Source of the DNA: Allocoleopsis franciscana PCC 7113
GTDB lineage: Bacteria; Cyanobacteriota; Cyanobacteriia; Cyanobacteriales; Coleofasciculaceae
Reading direction: 5' to 3'
NCBI RefSeq assembly: GCF_000317515.1
Contig: NC_019738.1
Coordinates: forward strand, 6,970,001-7,034,000
Length of the DNA stretch: 64,000 bases
Under the pieces are notes generated by a model. The model did not search any database, was not told where the DNA came from, and saw nothing but the letters and a program-made list of their open reading frames with translations. The number at the start of each line of letters is the position of its first letter. The first letter of the stretch is position 1. Made by a program: the position numbers and the translations under genes. Positions 36,757-45,133 of this stretch are shown piece after piece.

Positions 36757-37434
36757 TTAAGCACAAACCAAACCTAGTTTTAAAGCTTTGACAATGGCCT
36801 GAGTCCGGCTAGTAACTTTTAGTTTTTCAAAGATGGCAGTTAGATGAGCTTTAACGGTAGCGACGGTAATGTAAAGATGTTCGGCGATTTGTTCGTTAGA
36901 CGCTCCCTGGACTAACCAGTGTAAAACTTCTCGCTCTCGTTCGGTCAAGTGAATGGATTCACAAGCCTGAAGCGAACGTCCGGCGTAGAAATGAAACAGT
37001 CGGAAAAAGTGCGTGGCAACTTCTGGAGCTAGATAGATTTCATGATTCATGACGGTTGCGATCGCTTCACACAACTGACTGGCAATCCGGTCTTTAAATA
37101 CATAGCCATGAGCTCCGGCCTGCATCGCTCGAAACACCCATTCGTCTTCTCGGTGAGCTGACAAAATGAGGGCTTTACCTTTGTAAGACAACTCTCCTAG
37201 ACGGAGCAGTGCTGTTATTCCATCACTGGGAGGTATCTCTAAATCGAGCAGAATTAAAGCTGGGTGTTGCTCCACTGCCAACTTGAGCGCTTGCTCCACC
37301 GAGGCGGCTTCACCGACAATCTCAAATCGAAATGCCCCATTATTGTTGTAGAAGTCAAGCAAGGTTTGTAATCCCTTGCGAAAGCGCTGGTCATCATCCA
37401 CTAACAGAATGGAAATTGGCTGAGGGGTGGTCAT
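36757..37434 (-). CDS. NarL/LuxR-family response regulator
   Basis: The 225-residue protein has a receiver domain with the acidic pair in VDDDQRF (13-15), phosphorylation site Asp64 in LLDLEIP, and conserved lysine in GYVFKD. A LuxR-type helix-turn-helix follows (about 155-215, LTEREREVLHWLVQGASNEQ, TVKAHLTAIFEKLKV). It lies 27 bases upstream of the DUF4255 gene in the same orientation and about 200 bases downstream of a histidine kinase gene. The pair therefore probably belongs together and may control the injection-system genes; there is no direct evidence of target sites. Confidence 0.92.
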   Translation of the reverse strand: MTTPQPISILLVDDDQRFRKGLQTLLDFYNNNGAFRFEIVGEAASVEQALKLAVEQHPALILLDLEIPPSDGITALLRLGELSYKGKALILSAHREDEWVFRAMQAGAHGYVFKDRIASQLCEAIATVMNHEIYLAPEVATHFFRLFHFYAGRSLQACESIHLTEREREVLHWLVQGASNEQIAEHLYITVATVKAHLTAIFEKLKVTSRTQAIVKALKLGLVCA

Positions 37435-37637
37435 TATTGATACCTCTCTTGTTCACAGGGGAGCTGCTCACTTTTCTTCTACTCTAAAAAGATAGACCAT
37501 GGGTCGCACTCTAGCAGAAGTTGGTTTCTAGCTCCGTAACTGTAAAACTTATCACCTCCTCCTGGGTCATTTATGCAAAGAATGTATTACCTATTGCATG
37601 AGCCTAAAAAATCCTCAGTCCCTGTGGGCTAAAAAGT

Positions 37638-38792
37638 TTAGGAGCGAGGGAGAGAGAAGGAAAACTGTGCCCCACCGCTGGAAAGATTTTGCACCCACAG
37701 GCTGCCCTTATGGTCGAGGATGATTTTTTTGGCGATCGCTAAACCTAAGCCTGTCCCTTCTGGACGCCGAGAATAGAAGGGAGTAAACGCCTGTTTCAGG
37801 TCTTCTTCAGAAAGACCTGGCCCTTGATCGGAAATTTTAACCAGGACTTCATCTCGAAACACCATCCAGTTGCACGTTACGGTTCCGGCTTGGGGGCTGA
37901 AATACACCGCATTACTGAGCAGATTGTCAAACACTTGCTTCATCTGCCAGCGATCAACGGCTAAGGTAACAGGCGTTTCATCACCGATAATTTTTACCTG
38001 TTTTTTCTCTAGCCAAGGTTGCAATCCCTTAATACTTTCTTGCAAAATACTCCCCAAGTCGTGAGGAGCAACATGTAGTTTGGCTTGCTGTCCACAGGAG
38101 AGCAAATCAGTTAAGCTGCTAGTCAGTTCATGGACAGTTTCACCAATAAGCTGCGCCTGGTCTTTCATCGGGCCTGCTGGCGAACCCAATGTTAGATTTT
38201 CGGCATAAAGACTAATCAAGGCTAAGGGATTGCGTAGCTGATGTTCTGCCCGTCGAACGACTTGCTCCAATAATTGAATTTCTGTGTGTTGACGAGAACA
38301 TTCTCGACTCATCACTAAATAGTTCATCAAAAATTGTGCTTGCTGCTCTGCCCAACGTTGCTCTTTATCAGAAAGAGACGCATCTGTCCATAAGACTAAA
38401 TACTCAGCTTGGGAGTGATACAAATTCAAGAGACAACCAAACGCCCTCACGCTATCGAGTGTCACAATTTCTCGCAACGTCAAGGCGGGGAGGGACTCGA
38501 ACAACCAGCCCTCGGACTCTAGGTCTGTTAAATCAGGATAAGAGGAACCGGGCTTGGGTGTATAGTGAACAAGCGATTGGCGCTTGCCCTGATCGGGTTC
38601 AGTGTAAACAACCCAAGTGGCTACAACGGGCAGTGCGATCGCGAACTGTTGAATTTGCTGTTGTAAGACATGCCTCGTATCCAGAGAACGAGGTGTACAG
38701 GGAGAAGAGCTTTTGGAGGACAATGGCTGCTCCTCTTGAGCCAATGGTTGCTTACGACCCTTCATAGCTAAGTTCCCTGGCATTGAGATCAT
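37638..38792 (-). CDS. Soluble histidine kinase
   Basis: From the ATG at 38792 (preceded by AGAAGAGA) the product has 384 residues; an ATG at 38855 would add 21 residues that do not look coding. The N-terminal half is a DICT/GAF-like sensor of unclear type (QQQIQQFAIALPVVATWVVY) without membrane segments. The HisKA box has H184 in RRAEHQLRNPLALIS, and the ATPase domain shows FDNLLSNAVYFSP, ISDQGPGLSEED and GTGLGLAIAKK. All catalytic motifs are intact. It is divergent from the sheath operon and followed by the response regulator gene, so it stands at the control point between the two halves of the cluster. Confidence 0.88.
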   Translation of the reverse strand: MISMPGNLAMKGRKQPLAQEEQPLSSKSSSPCTPRSLDTRHVLQQQIQQFAIALPVVATWVVYTEPDQGKRQSLVHYTPKPGSSYPDLTDLESEGWLFESLPALTLREIVTLDSVRAFGCLLNLYHSQAEYLVLWTDASLSDKEQRWAEQQAQFLMNYLVMSRECSRQHTEIQLLEQVVRRAEHQLRNPLALISLYAENLTLGSPAGPMKDQAQLIGETVHELTSSLTDLLSCGQQAKLHVAPHDLGSILQESIKGLQPWLEKKQVKIIGDETPVTLAVDRWQMKQVFDNLLSNAVYFSPQAGTVTCNWMVFRDEVLVKISDQGPGLSEEDLKQAFTPFYSRRPEGTGLGLAIAKKIILDHKGSLWVQNLSSGGAQFSFSLPRS

Positions 38793-39005
38793 AGAGTCTC
38801 TTCTGTTGAATGTAGAGCTGTATCCAACCCCTACCGATAGGTATGGAATAGTCAACCTACATCAGGAAGAAAATTCTACTTTAGTCAAACTTTCGCTCAG
38901 TAACCCGTTATCACACAATTCTTTAAAATTTCGACCAAAGTCTAATAACCAGAAGGTTCAGTCTATATCTAATCTATATCCTGTACTGTCTACCAACCCA
39001 GTCTC

Positions 39006-39581
39006 ATGATCCCTGCTGTTGCCCAAACCTTGGCAAAAATCCTGGCTGGGGGGACTTCTCTAATCAGTACCGAGCAAATTGATTTCAATCACCCTAGTTG
39101 GCGAAAGAATGCGGAACCAGGGCTAAACCTGTATTGCTATGACCTACGAGCAAACAGCCAGGTGCAGCAGTTAGAGCGGCAGGTAGAGTCTAGCCAAAAC
39201 CCAGGTCAACTGCCAGCAACTCTAGTAAACAGCGCAACAATTTGGTTTGATGTTTCGTTTCTAGTGAGCGCCTGGGACTATACCGCCTTAGGGGAACAGC
39301 GTCTGCTGTCAGAGGCATTAATGCTGCTATTGCAGCATCGTTGCCTAAATGAGGAGTTACTGGCTTGTGAGTTACAAGGTTACGGTCATTTATCACTAAC
39401 GGTTTCTACAGCTCATTCCCCAGATACAGCAGCGCTATGGAGTGCGTTGGGTGTGCCATTACGTCCAGCTTTGTACGTGACGGTAACAATACCCATCACC
39501 CTTCCAGACACTCTTGTTAATTCAGAACTCTACCTTCAAGGAGGTGTGCTTGACTCCGACCCGCTAAAGGCAAGGTTGTAA
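39006..39581 (+). CDS. Second DUF4255 (Pvc16_N-like) protein
   Basis: This 191-residue protein has the DUF4255 pattern: AVAQTLAKILAGGTSLI, NAEPGLNLYCYDLRANSQ, VNSATIWFDVSFLVSAWDYT, ALGEQRLLSEALMLLLQH and AALWSALGVPLRPALYVTVT. It is the first gene of the plus-strand operon and precedes the sheath gene by 43 bases. It is about half the length of the Cis16-type protein on the other strand and lacks its Ig-like extension. One of the two may cap the tube and the other the sheath; this is inference. Confidence 0.82.
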   Translation: MIPAVAQTLAKILAGGTSLISTEQIDFNHPSWRKNAEPGLNLYCYDLRANSQVQQLERQVESSQNPGQLPATLVNSATIWFDVSFLVSAWDYTALGEQRLLSEALMLLLQHRCLNEELLACELQGYGHLSLTVSTAHSPDTAALWSALGVPLRPALYVTVTIPITLPDTLVNSELYLQGGVLDSDPLKARL

Positions 39582-39624
39582 CCTGCCCGTTGCCCATCTA
39601 TTACCCAACACAGGAAGACCACTC

Positions 39625-41262
39625 ATGGCGAGATTAGATTATTTTGCTCCTGGTGTCTACGTCGAAGAAATTGACCGAGGTAGCCGCCCAATTGAAGGTA
39701 TTCAAACCAATATAGCTGGATTTGTTGGCTTTACCGAGGATATACGTGGTGAAGCCGAAGTGGGCAAGCCCATGCTAGTCACTAGCTGGAGTCAGTACCT
39801 AGAGTATTTCGCAAAACAAGGCTCGGATGGCTATACCAACTTTAATGCCTACTTGCCCTTTGCTGTCAACGGCTGGTTCTTAAATGGAGGAGGGCGCTGT
39901 TGGATAGTAAGTATCGGCACTCAACTACCCGGTACAGAGCCACCTCCACCGGAAGAAACCGGACTCAAGATTAAAACATCGGGAGGTAACCGTCCAGCGC
40001 TGCTGTTCACCATGCAGCCGGAAGAAGTGGCAAATGGACGAGTCGATGTGGCGATTCTTCCCGGTGAACCCATACCCCCGGAAAACCCAGACGAAGACCC
40101 CCCCTTCAACACCGGGGAATATTTTACGGTCGTGCTGAGTCGGGATGGGGAAGAACTGGAACGGTACGACAATCTCACCATGAACCGGGAAGCCCAGCCT
40201 GGGGTAGCCAACTATGTTGCTACAGCCCTGCAAGAGTCTCAGTTTGTGGCTGTTACCGATATGTCCCAAATTGGACAACCTTTAGCACGACGCCCCGCCA
40301 ATGGTCGGTATGAGGTGAGTCTTCCCCCCATCGTGCCAACCCCAGAGCGTTTGCCACAAGATGTGCAGGGCGTAAGGGATGACCGGACGGGTATCCAAGG
40401 GATTTTCGAGATTGACGAAATTACCATGCTGGCTTGTCCCGACTTGATGCGGGCCTACGAAGCCGGTGTATTGGATCTTGAGCAGGTTCACGGCATCATG
40501 GAGCTGATGATTAGCCTGTGCGAAAACTCCTCCCCCAACCCACCCAACCGCATGGTGGTTCTGGACACACCGCCTGATAAGGTGAAGCCTCAGCACGTTG
40601 TTCAGTGGTTAAACCAATTCAACCGCCGTTCGATGTTTGCGGCACTCTACTATCCGTGGATTAAAGTTGCCAATCCTCGCAATGGTGGCAGACCGATTTT
40701 AGTTCCTCCTTGTGGTCACATGTTGGGCGTTTGGTCGCGGACTGACGAAACACGCGGAGTCTACAAAGCACCGGCGAATGAAACTCCTCGTGGGGTCATT
40801 GGTCTGGCTTATGACTGCAATTTCCGCGAACAGGAGCTATTGAACCCCATCGGCATTAACTGTATCCGCACCTTCCCGAACCGGGGCATCCGGATTTGGG
40901 GGGCACGTACCTTGGTAGAACCCGATAAGACGGAATGGCGTTATATCAGTGTCCGCCGACTGATTAGCTACATCGAGAAATCGATTGAGCTGGGGACTCA
41001 GTGGGTGGTGTTCGAGCCGAACGACATGGATTTATGGGAACGGGTGAAACGGACGGTTAATAATTTCTTAGAGCGACTTTGGCGTGAAGGTGCCTTGTTT
41101 GGTGCTACGCCAGCGGAAGCCTTTTTCGTTAAGTGTGATGGGGAACTCAACACCGCTGAGACGATGATGCTGGGTCGTTTGTATATCGAAGTTGGGGTTT
41201 GTCCAGTCCGACCGGCTGAATTTGTCATCTTCCGCATCAGTCAGTGGTCTCCTGACCAGTAA
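39625..41262 (+). CDS. cis2: Contractile sheath protein (Cis2-type)
   Basis: The 545-residue protein starts with the sheath signature RLDYFAPGVYVEEIDRGSRP and IAGFVGFTEDIRGEAE, has an inserted variable domain (about 95-260) with many prolines, and then conserved phage-sheath motifs (VLDTPPDKVKPQHV, MFAALYYPWIKVANPRNGG, VPPCGHMLGVWSRTDETRG, KAPANETPRGVIGLAY, RGIRIWGARTLVEPD, VNNFLERLWREGALFG). Only one sheath gene is seen, whereas Afp particles have three. The sheath contracts to push the tube through the target membrane. It is followed by three tube-type genes. Confidence 0.97.
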   Translation: MARLDYFAPGVYVEEIDRGSRPIEGIQTNIAGFVGFTEDIRGEAEVGKPMLVTSWSQYLEYFAKQGSDGYTNFNAYLPFAVNGWFLNGGGRCWIVSIGTQLPGTEPPPPEETGLKIKTSGGNRPALLFTMQPEEVANGRVDVAILPGEPIPPENPDEDPPFNTGEYFTVVLSRDGEELERYDNLTMNREAQPGVANYVATALQESQFVAVTDMSQIGQPLARRPANGRYEVSLPPIVPTPERLPQDVQGVRDDRTGIQGIFEIDEITMLACPDLMRAYEAGVLDLEQVHGIMELMISLCENSSPNPPNRMVVLDTPPDKVKPQHVVQWLNQFNRRSMFAALYYPWIKVANPRNGGRPILVPPCGHMLGVWSRTDETRGVYKAPANETPRGVIGLAYDCNFREQELLNPIGINCIRTFPNRGIRIWGARTLVEPDKTEWRYISVRRLISYIEKSIELGTQWVVFEPNDMDLWERVKRTVNNFLERLWREGALFGATPAEAFFVKCDGELNTAETMMLGRLYIEVGVCPVRPAEFVIFRISQWSPDQ

Positions 41263-41373
41263 CGGGTGTTCGGTGTCAGGTTTTAAATTCCTCAAACCTG
41301 ACACCTTCTAACCAACAACAAAGGTCAAAAAACAAAAATTAACAAGTGTATGGAGTTTATAAGGAGTTAAACG

Positions 41374-41847
41374 ATGGCTGAACTCAGAGCAATCCCTACT
41401 AGTCGGTTTTACGTAGAATTTCAGGGTCTTGAGCAGAAGATGGTCAAGAGTGTAACAGAGCTAAACTTTAAAGGACAAACGGCGGGTCACAAAACCCCCT
41501 TAGCTTCAACAAAAAACGGAATGACATTGTGGCAAACGACCTCATCCGGTTGGGAACAAAATCCCAACTTCACCATTGAAGTGTATCTCGCTGAAGGCGA
41601 TATGGATTTCTACAACTGGATGAAATCTACGATGCCCAAGAGTGAGGGAGGTGACGGTACCTGGAGCAAAAATCGCAGAGATGGTTCAATTGTCGGATAT
41701 GATGCAGACGATCAAGAGGTAGTGCGCTGGAACATCACTAAAGCCTGGATTAAGTCCTATCAATTAGCCGATTTGGCTACAGACAAATCAGATTTAGTTG
41801 TTGAGAAGTTTGAAATCGTCTGTGAGCAAATGAACCGGGTAAAATAA
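41374..41847 (+). CDS. cis1: CIS inner tube protein 1 (gp19 family)
   Basis: This 157-residue protein has the gp19-like layout: IPTSRFYVEFQGLEQKMVK, then a GQTAGHKTP loop, a WEQNPNFTIEVYLAEGDMDF strand, YNWMKSTMPKSEGG and VRWNITKAWIKSYQLAD, ending VEKFEIVCEQMNRVK. The start has AAGGAG 9-14 bases upstream. The position just after the sheath is typical for the main tube protein. It is the first of three tandem tube-type genes, and the other two are clearly distinct in sequence. Confidence 0.92.
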   Translation: MAELRAIPTSRFYVEFQGLEQKMVKSVTELNFKGQTAGHKTPLASTKNGMTLWQTTSSGWEQNPNFTIEVYLAEGDMDFYNWMKSTMPKSEGGDGTWSKNRRDGSIVGYDADDQEVVRWNITKAWIKSYQLADLATDKSDLVVEKFEIVCEQMNRVK

Positions 41848-41902
41848 TTGCTGGCTTCAATGACAAACAACTGTAAAAAGTTAAACAGGAGTTGAATGAT
41901 TT

Positions 41903-42376
41903 ATGAGTAAAGGTGAAGTTGTTGGTTGTTCCATGTTTTACCTCCAATTTGATGGTCTAGAAGATCTAGTTTTGAAAAGTTGTACTGGACCGAAAATTAC
42001 CTTGGAATCGGCGGGCGATACAACCTCCTATGGTGTTAGTAAGGGAGGCAAAAGTGTAATTCAAGCTACTGTTACTGGTGTCACTAATGGAACAATCACG
42101 GCTGTGTATATTGCTTCTGTTGAAGACAACAGACTTCTGCTATGGCATCAAGACTCGCACCGTGAACCAATAGCTGGAGGGGGGTCAAAAAACAAAGGGG
42201 TGCTTAAAACCGGTTCCATTATTCTGTACAACCAAGCGGGTGACGAGGCAGCTCGCTGGAATCTAACTGGGGTCATGCCCATCAGTTATAAATCGTCAAA
42301 ATTCGATCCTTCTAGCAAAGAGCTAGCTACAGAGACGGTAGAGTTTGCCTATCATTCAATTCTCCGTGTCAAATAG
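41903..42376 (+). CDS. CIS tube-type protein 2
   Basis: The 157-residue product has the same fold pattern as its neighbour (VGCSMFYLQFDGLEDLVLKS, TGPKITLESAGDTTSYGVSK, IIPYNQ-like IILYNQAGDEAARWNLTGV, VEFAYHSILRVK), but the central loop and helix differ. It is preceded by CAGGAGTTGAATG. It probably arose by tube gene duplication and may form a distinct ring or section of the tube. Confidence 0.88.
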   Translation: MSKGEVVGCSMFYLQFDGLEDLVLKSCTGPKITLESAGDTTSYGVSKGGKSVIQATVTGVTNGTITAVYIASVEDNRLLLWHQDSHREPIAGGGSKNKGVLKTGSIILYNQAGDEAARWNLTGVMPISYKSSKFDPSSKELATETVEFAYHSILRVK

Positions 42377-42547
42377 TTGAGTGACTTGCTCCTCGTTGCC
42401 ATCGCTGTCTCTCAATGAGCTGATTGCTAATTAGATAGACAGCAGCAGAGGTGCAAGACTGTCTCCTTGCGAGTTTCCTCAAAGGCGAGTATCAGCCATT
42501 AAAATGAGTAGGCTCAAAAGCCAATTCGCTGACTCAAGGAGGTAACC

Positions 42548-43030
42548 ATGCCTGAATTAGAAATTCTAACCACTAATCGTTTTTACCTGGAACTCAAACT
42601 GGATGGTAGTGTAGAACCAGTCGATGCTTATTTTATGGAGTGCCAAGGTTTCAAACGGACTCAAGAGGTGATCGAAGTTTGTGAAGTCACTCCTCAAAAA
42701 TGGGGCAAGGCTGGGACAACAGCGGGTCGAGTTGTTCGGACTAAAGTTCCTGGCAATGTCAAAAGTAACAATTTGATTTTGCGCCGAGGCATGACCTCTT
42801 CAATCACCCTTTGGAACTGGTTTAATGAAGTTGAACAGGGGGGTTGGGCCAAGCAACGCAAAAATGGCGATTTAGTCATCTATAACCAGGGAAGTGAAGA
42901 GCAAGCAAGATTTCGATTTTTGGGGGGTTGGCCAACGACTTTTAAAATTTCTGATGTCAAGGCAGGTGGCAAGGATTTTGCCATCGAAGAGATGGAATTA
43001 GCCGTTGAGGAGTTCAAGCGGGTCAAATAA
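42548..43030 (+). CDS. CIS tube-type protein 3
   Basis: This 160-residue gp19-type protein (LTTNRFYLELKLDGSVEPVD, MECQGFKRTQEVIEVCEVT, NNLILRRGMTSSITLWNWF, VIYNQGSEEQARFRFLGGWP, IEEMELAVEEFKRVK) has a very strong ribosome-binding site, AAGGAGGT, 5 bases before ATG. It resembles the tube protein at 17264-17800 more than its two neighbours do, sharing the RRGMT/WNWF segment. Separated from the upstream tube gene by 171 bases, it may be a junction tube protein. Confidence 0.88.
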   Translation: MPELEILTTNRFYLELKLDGSVEPVDAYFMECQGFKRTQEVIEVCEVTPQKWGKAGTTAGRVVRTKVPGNVKSNNLILRRGMTSSITLWNWFNEVEQGGWAKQRKNGDLVIYNQGSEEQARFRFLGGWPTTFKISDVKAGGKDFAIEEMELAVEEFKRVK

Positions 43031-43036
43031 AACACA

Positions 43037-43387
43037 ATGTTGCAAACTGAGTTTGAATTTACCTTACCCAAGGGCTATCTCGATGGGGAGGGAAACCTCC
43101 ACCGTAAGGGGGTGATGCGTCTCGCGAGGGCAATGGATGAAATTGTCCCCATGCGTGACCCCCGTGTTAAATCGAATCCCGCTTACGCAACCGTCCTGAT
43201 TCTGTCCCGCGTGATTGTCCGCCTTGGCGCGTTAGAGGAAGTTAATCCTGCCGTTGTCGAAGGCTTTTTTGCTTGTGACTTAAATTATCTCCAGAAATTT
43301 TATCGCCAGATTAATGAACTGGAAGCCGAAACAATTGGTTTGCCAGAAACTACTCCCCCTCCATCGGAACCTTTACAGGTTAGCTGA
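43037..43387 (+). CDS. Tail-assembly-type small protein A
   Basis: The 116-residue protein starts FEFTLPKGYLDGEGNLHRKG and contains MRLARAMDEIVPMRDPRVKS, NPAYATVLILSRVIVRLG and FFACDLNYLQKFYRQINEL. This pattern matches Mu-like gp41-type phage tail assembly proteins, which lie just after tube genes and help load tape measure or tube. It begins 6 bases after the tube stop and is probably translationally coupled. A second copy follows. Confidence 0.75.
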   Translation: MLQTEFEFTLPKGYLDGEGNLHRKGVMRLARAMDEIVPMRDPRVKSNPAYATVLILSRVIVRLGALEEVNPAVVEGFFACDLNYLQKFYRQINELEAETIGLPETTPPPSEPLQVS

Positions 43388-43436
43388 TTTTAATCTTTGA
43401 TGGGAGGAATCCATCTAACTTTAAACGCTTATTTTC

Positions 43437-43817
43437 ATGGGAAGTGAAAGTCCAATCCGTACAGAATTTAACTTTATTCTCCCCAGAGGCTTAGTTGATG
43501 CCCAAGGGACTGTTCATCGCCAAGGTGTGATGCGTCTGGCAACGGCTAGAGATGAAATTATGGTGCAAAAAGACTCTCTTGTTCAGCGAGATCCAGCCTA
43601 TGGGGTGTTGGTGATGCTCTCACGGGTAATTACTGGTTTAGGCAGTCTCTCTTCAGTAACCCCTGAACTTTTAGAAGACCTTTTTACTCGCGATTTAGCT
43701 TACTTGCGAGAGTTTTACAATCGCATTAATCAACAGGGGAATGCTTATATTCCCGTTGAGTGCCCGCAATGTAGTAATCCCTTTAGTGTGGAGCTTTCAC
43801 TGTCGGGGGAATCTTAA
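43437..43817 (+). CDS. Tail-assembly-type small protein B with Cys pair
   Basis: This 126-residue paralogue of the preceding protein shares FNFILPRGLVDAQGTVHRQG, MRLATARDEIMVQKDSLVQR, DPAYGVLVMLSRVITGLG and LTRDL-like FTRDLAYLREFYNRINQ. Its extra C-terminal tail has CPQCSNPF, a single C-x-x-C pair that could bind metal as a dimer. It is the last gene before a strong hairpin terminator. A zinc-knuckle role for the tail is inference. Confidence 0.75.
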   Translation: MGSESPIRTEFNFILPRGLVDAQGTVHRQGVMRLATARDEIMVQKDSLVQRDPAYGVLVMLSRVITGLGSLSSVTPELLEDLFTRDLAYLREFYNRINQQGNAYIPVECPQCSNPFSVELSLSGES

Positions 43818-43857
43818 GCTACCCCTCAGAACAACTCGATGAGGAGGTAGCTTTTAT
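43816..43857 (+). terminator. Rho-independent terminator of the sheath/tube operon
   Basis: Arms AAGCTACCCCTCA (43816-43828) and TGAGGAGGTAGCTT (43840-43853) pair with one bulged base, followed by TTTTATT. It ends the plus-strand operon starting at 39006. Confidence 0.8.
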
Positions 43858-44023
43858 TGCCTTTCATTTTCACTGGTCTTTAGAGGATATTCTATGCTTA
43901 GAACATCCTGAACGAAGACTTTGGGTGAACCAAATTAGAAAGCTAAAATAGCTGTCTATGAGGATGAAATGTGAAGAACGAAGAGTGAACATTTCTCTAT
44001 TTTCTACACTTCATCCCTCAGTC

Positions 44024-44800
44024 CTAAAGTAACGGTTCTTTAGCCACTTGGCTTAACCCAGCCGATTCTAACAAATCGTACCAATCGTTCATTAGAGTGG
44101 AATCATTAGGATTGGTGGAGCGTAAATCAGCCAGAGTTTTGAGGCTATTGTACCAGTAGCCGGCTTCTGCATAAACAGCCACGCGATCGCGCATCGATGC
44201 CTTTGCTAAATCACTGGCAAGTTTCTGACTGGGTTGGAGGCGTTTAATTGACCCTTGGACACGGGGATTCCCAACGTTATCATAAGGGTCACAATTAACA
44301 ATTAATTCCCAAGTATATTCTTTACCCACTTCTAAGGCATCAGCATCGTCAGGAAGGGTAAAACTCGTTACTCCACCCGTTTTCGTGAGTGGAAAGGTTT
44401 TCTCGTAGATAATTTCGTTACCTTTTGCATTGAGTAAAAGGAATTTACCTTCCTCTACAGAAGTTGGAGAAATCTGAACAAAGAATGTAGGTTTTTCTGC
44501 CGTAGTTAAGCCAATGTTACTATCCGGAAGCAACGCTTTCATTTGAATTTTTTTGGCATTGTCAACGCCACAGCCCCCCCGTGCAATTCCCCCTTCTAAT
44601 CTGCGGGAAGGACGAATACCAGGTACTTTGAAGCGCAGACGGGAGCGACGTTGGGTGAGGGCTAACTGGGGCGAGGGTTGTGAATCCTGTTGCTGAGTTG
44701 AGGGAGATATGGCTATAGCTGGCAAAATACTGCTCAGTGCTAGCTCTAGAGATAACGCGAGAGAAACTACCGTGAGACGGGGATAAGATTGGATCACCAT
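44024..44800 (-). CDS. DUF928 exported protein
   Basis: The 258-residue protein has a signal peptide (VVSLALSLELALSSILPAIA) and a mature domain with GGCGVDNAKKI, LTTAEKPTFFVQISPTSVEE, WELIVNCDPYDN and YWYNSLKTLADLR. This is the cyanobacterial DUF928 family, usually found next to CHASE2 or CHAT-type genes. It is divergent from the CHASE2 gene. Function is unknown; it is likely periplasmic. It interrupts the CIS gene set but does not look like a particle component. Confidence 0.88.
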   Translation of the reverse strand: MVIQSYPRLTVVSLALSLELALSSILPAIAISPSTQQQDSQPSPQLALTQRRSRLRFKVPGIRPSRRLEGGIARGGCGVDNAKKIQMKALLPDSNIGLTTAEKPTFFVQISPTSVEEGKFLLLNAKGNEIIYEKTFPLTKTGGVTSFTLPDDADALEVGKEYTWELIVNCDPYDNVGNPRVQGSIKRLQPSQKLASDLAKASMRDRVAVYAEAGYWYNSLKTLADLRSTNPNDSTLMNDWYDLLESAGLSQVAKEPLL

Positions 44801-45133
44801 GATTTAACTTCCAGAACTAGAGCTTACTTGGGTAGATTGATCAAAAAATCAACTCTACAAAAGATTTCAAAAAAGACTGATTGAGTTCCAGTAAAGTTCC
44901 TCAATCGCTTCACAAGAGTTTATAAACTTTCTAGACAAAATTCTCAAGTATCTTCGTACTGAGTAACATTACTTAAATTCTCAAAAAAGAGCTATCATGA
45001 TCTTCTCACCTGGAGCAAAATCTTGACAGATAACAAAGCATTTTTTACAGTTTTAATTACTAATTATTTTATTTATGGCACGAAAATAATTTCTAATCAA
45101 TAGGTTTACTTTCTTGAGGATGCAAAGCTTATT
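44801..45133. other. Divergent intergenic region, DUF928 and CHASE2
   Basis: The stretch is A/T-rich, without coding potential, and should hold divergent promoters. The only promoter-like pair I can support is TTGACA (45023-45028) with TACAGT (45046-45051), described separately. Confidence 0.5.
45023..45051 (+). promoter_or_regulatory. Possible sigma70-type promoter for CHASE2 gene
   Basis: A perfect -35 box (TTGACA) is followed after 17 bases by TACAGT, a 4/6 match to the -10 consensus. The start codon is about 80 bases downstream. Confidence 0.4.
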
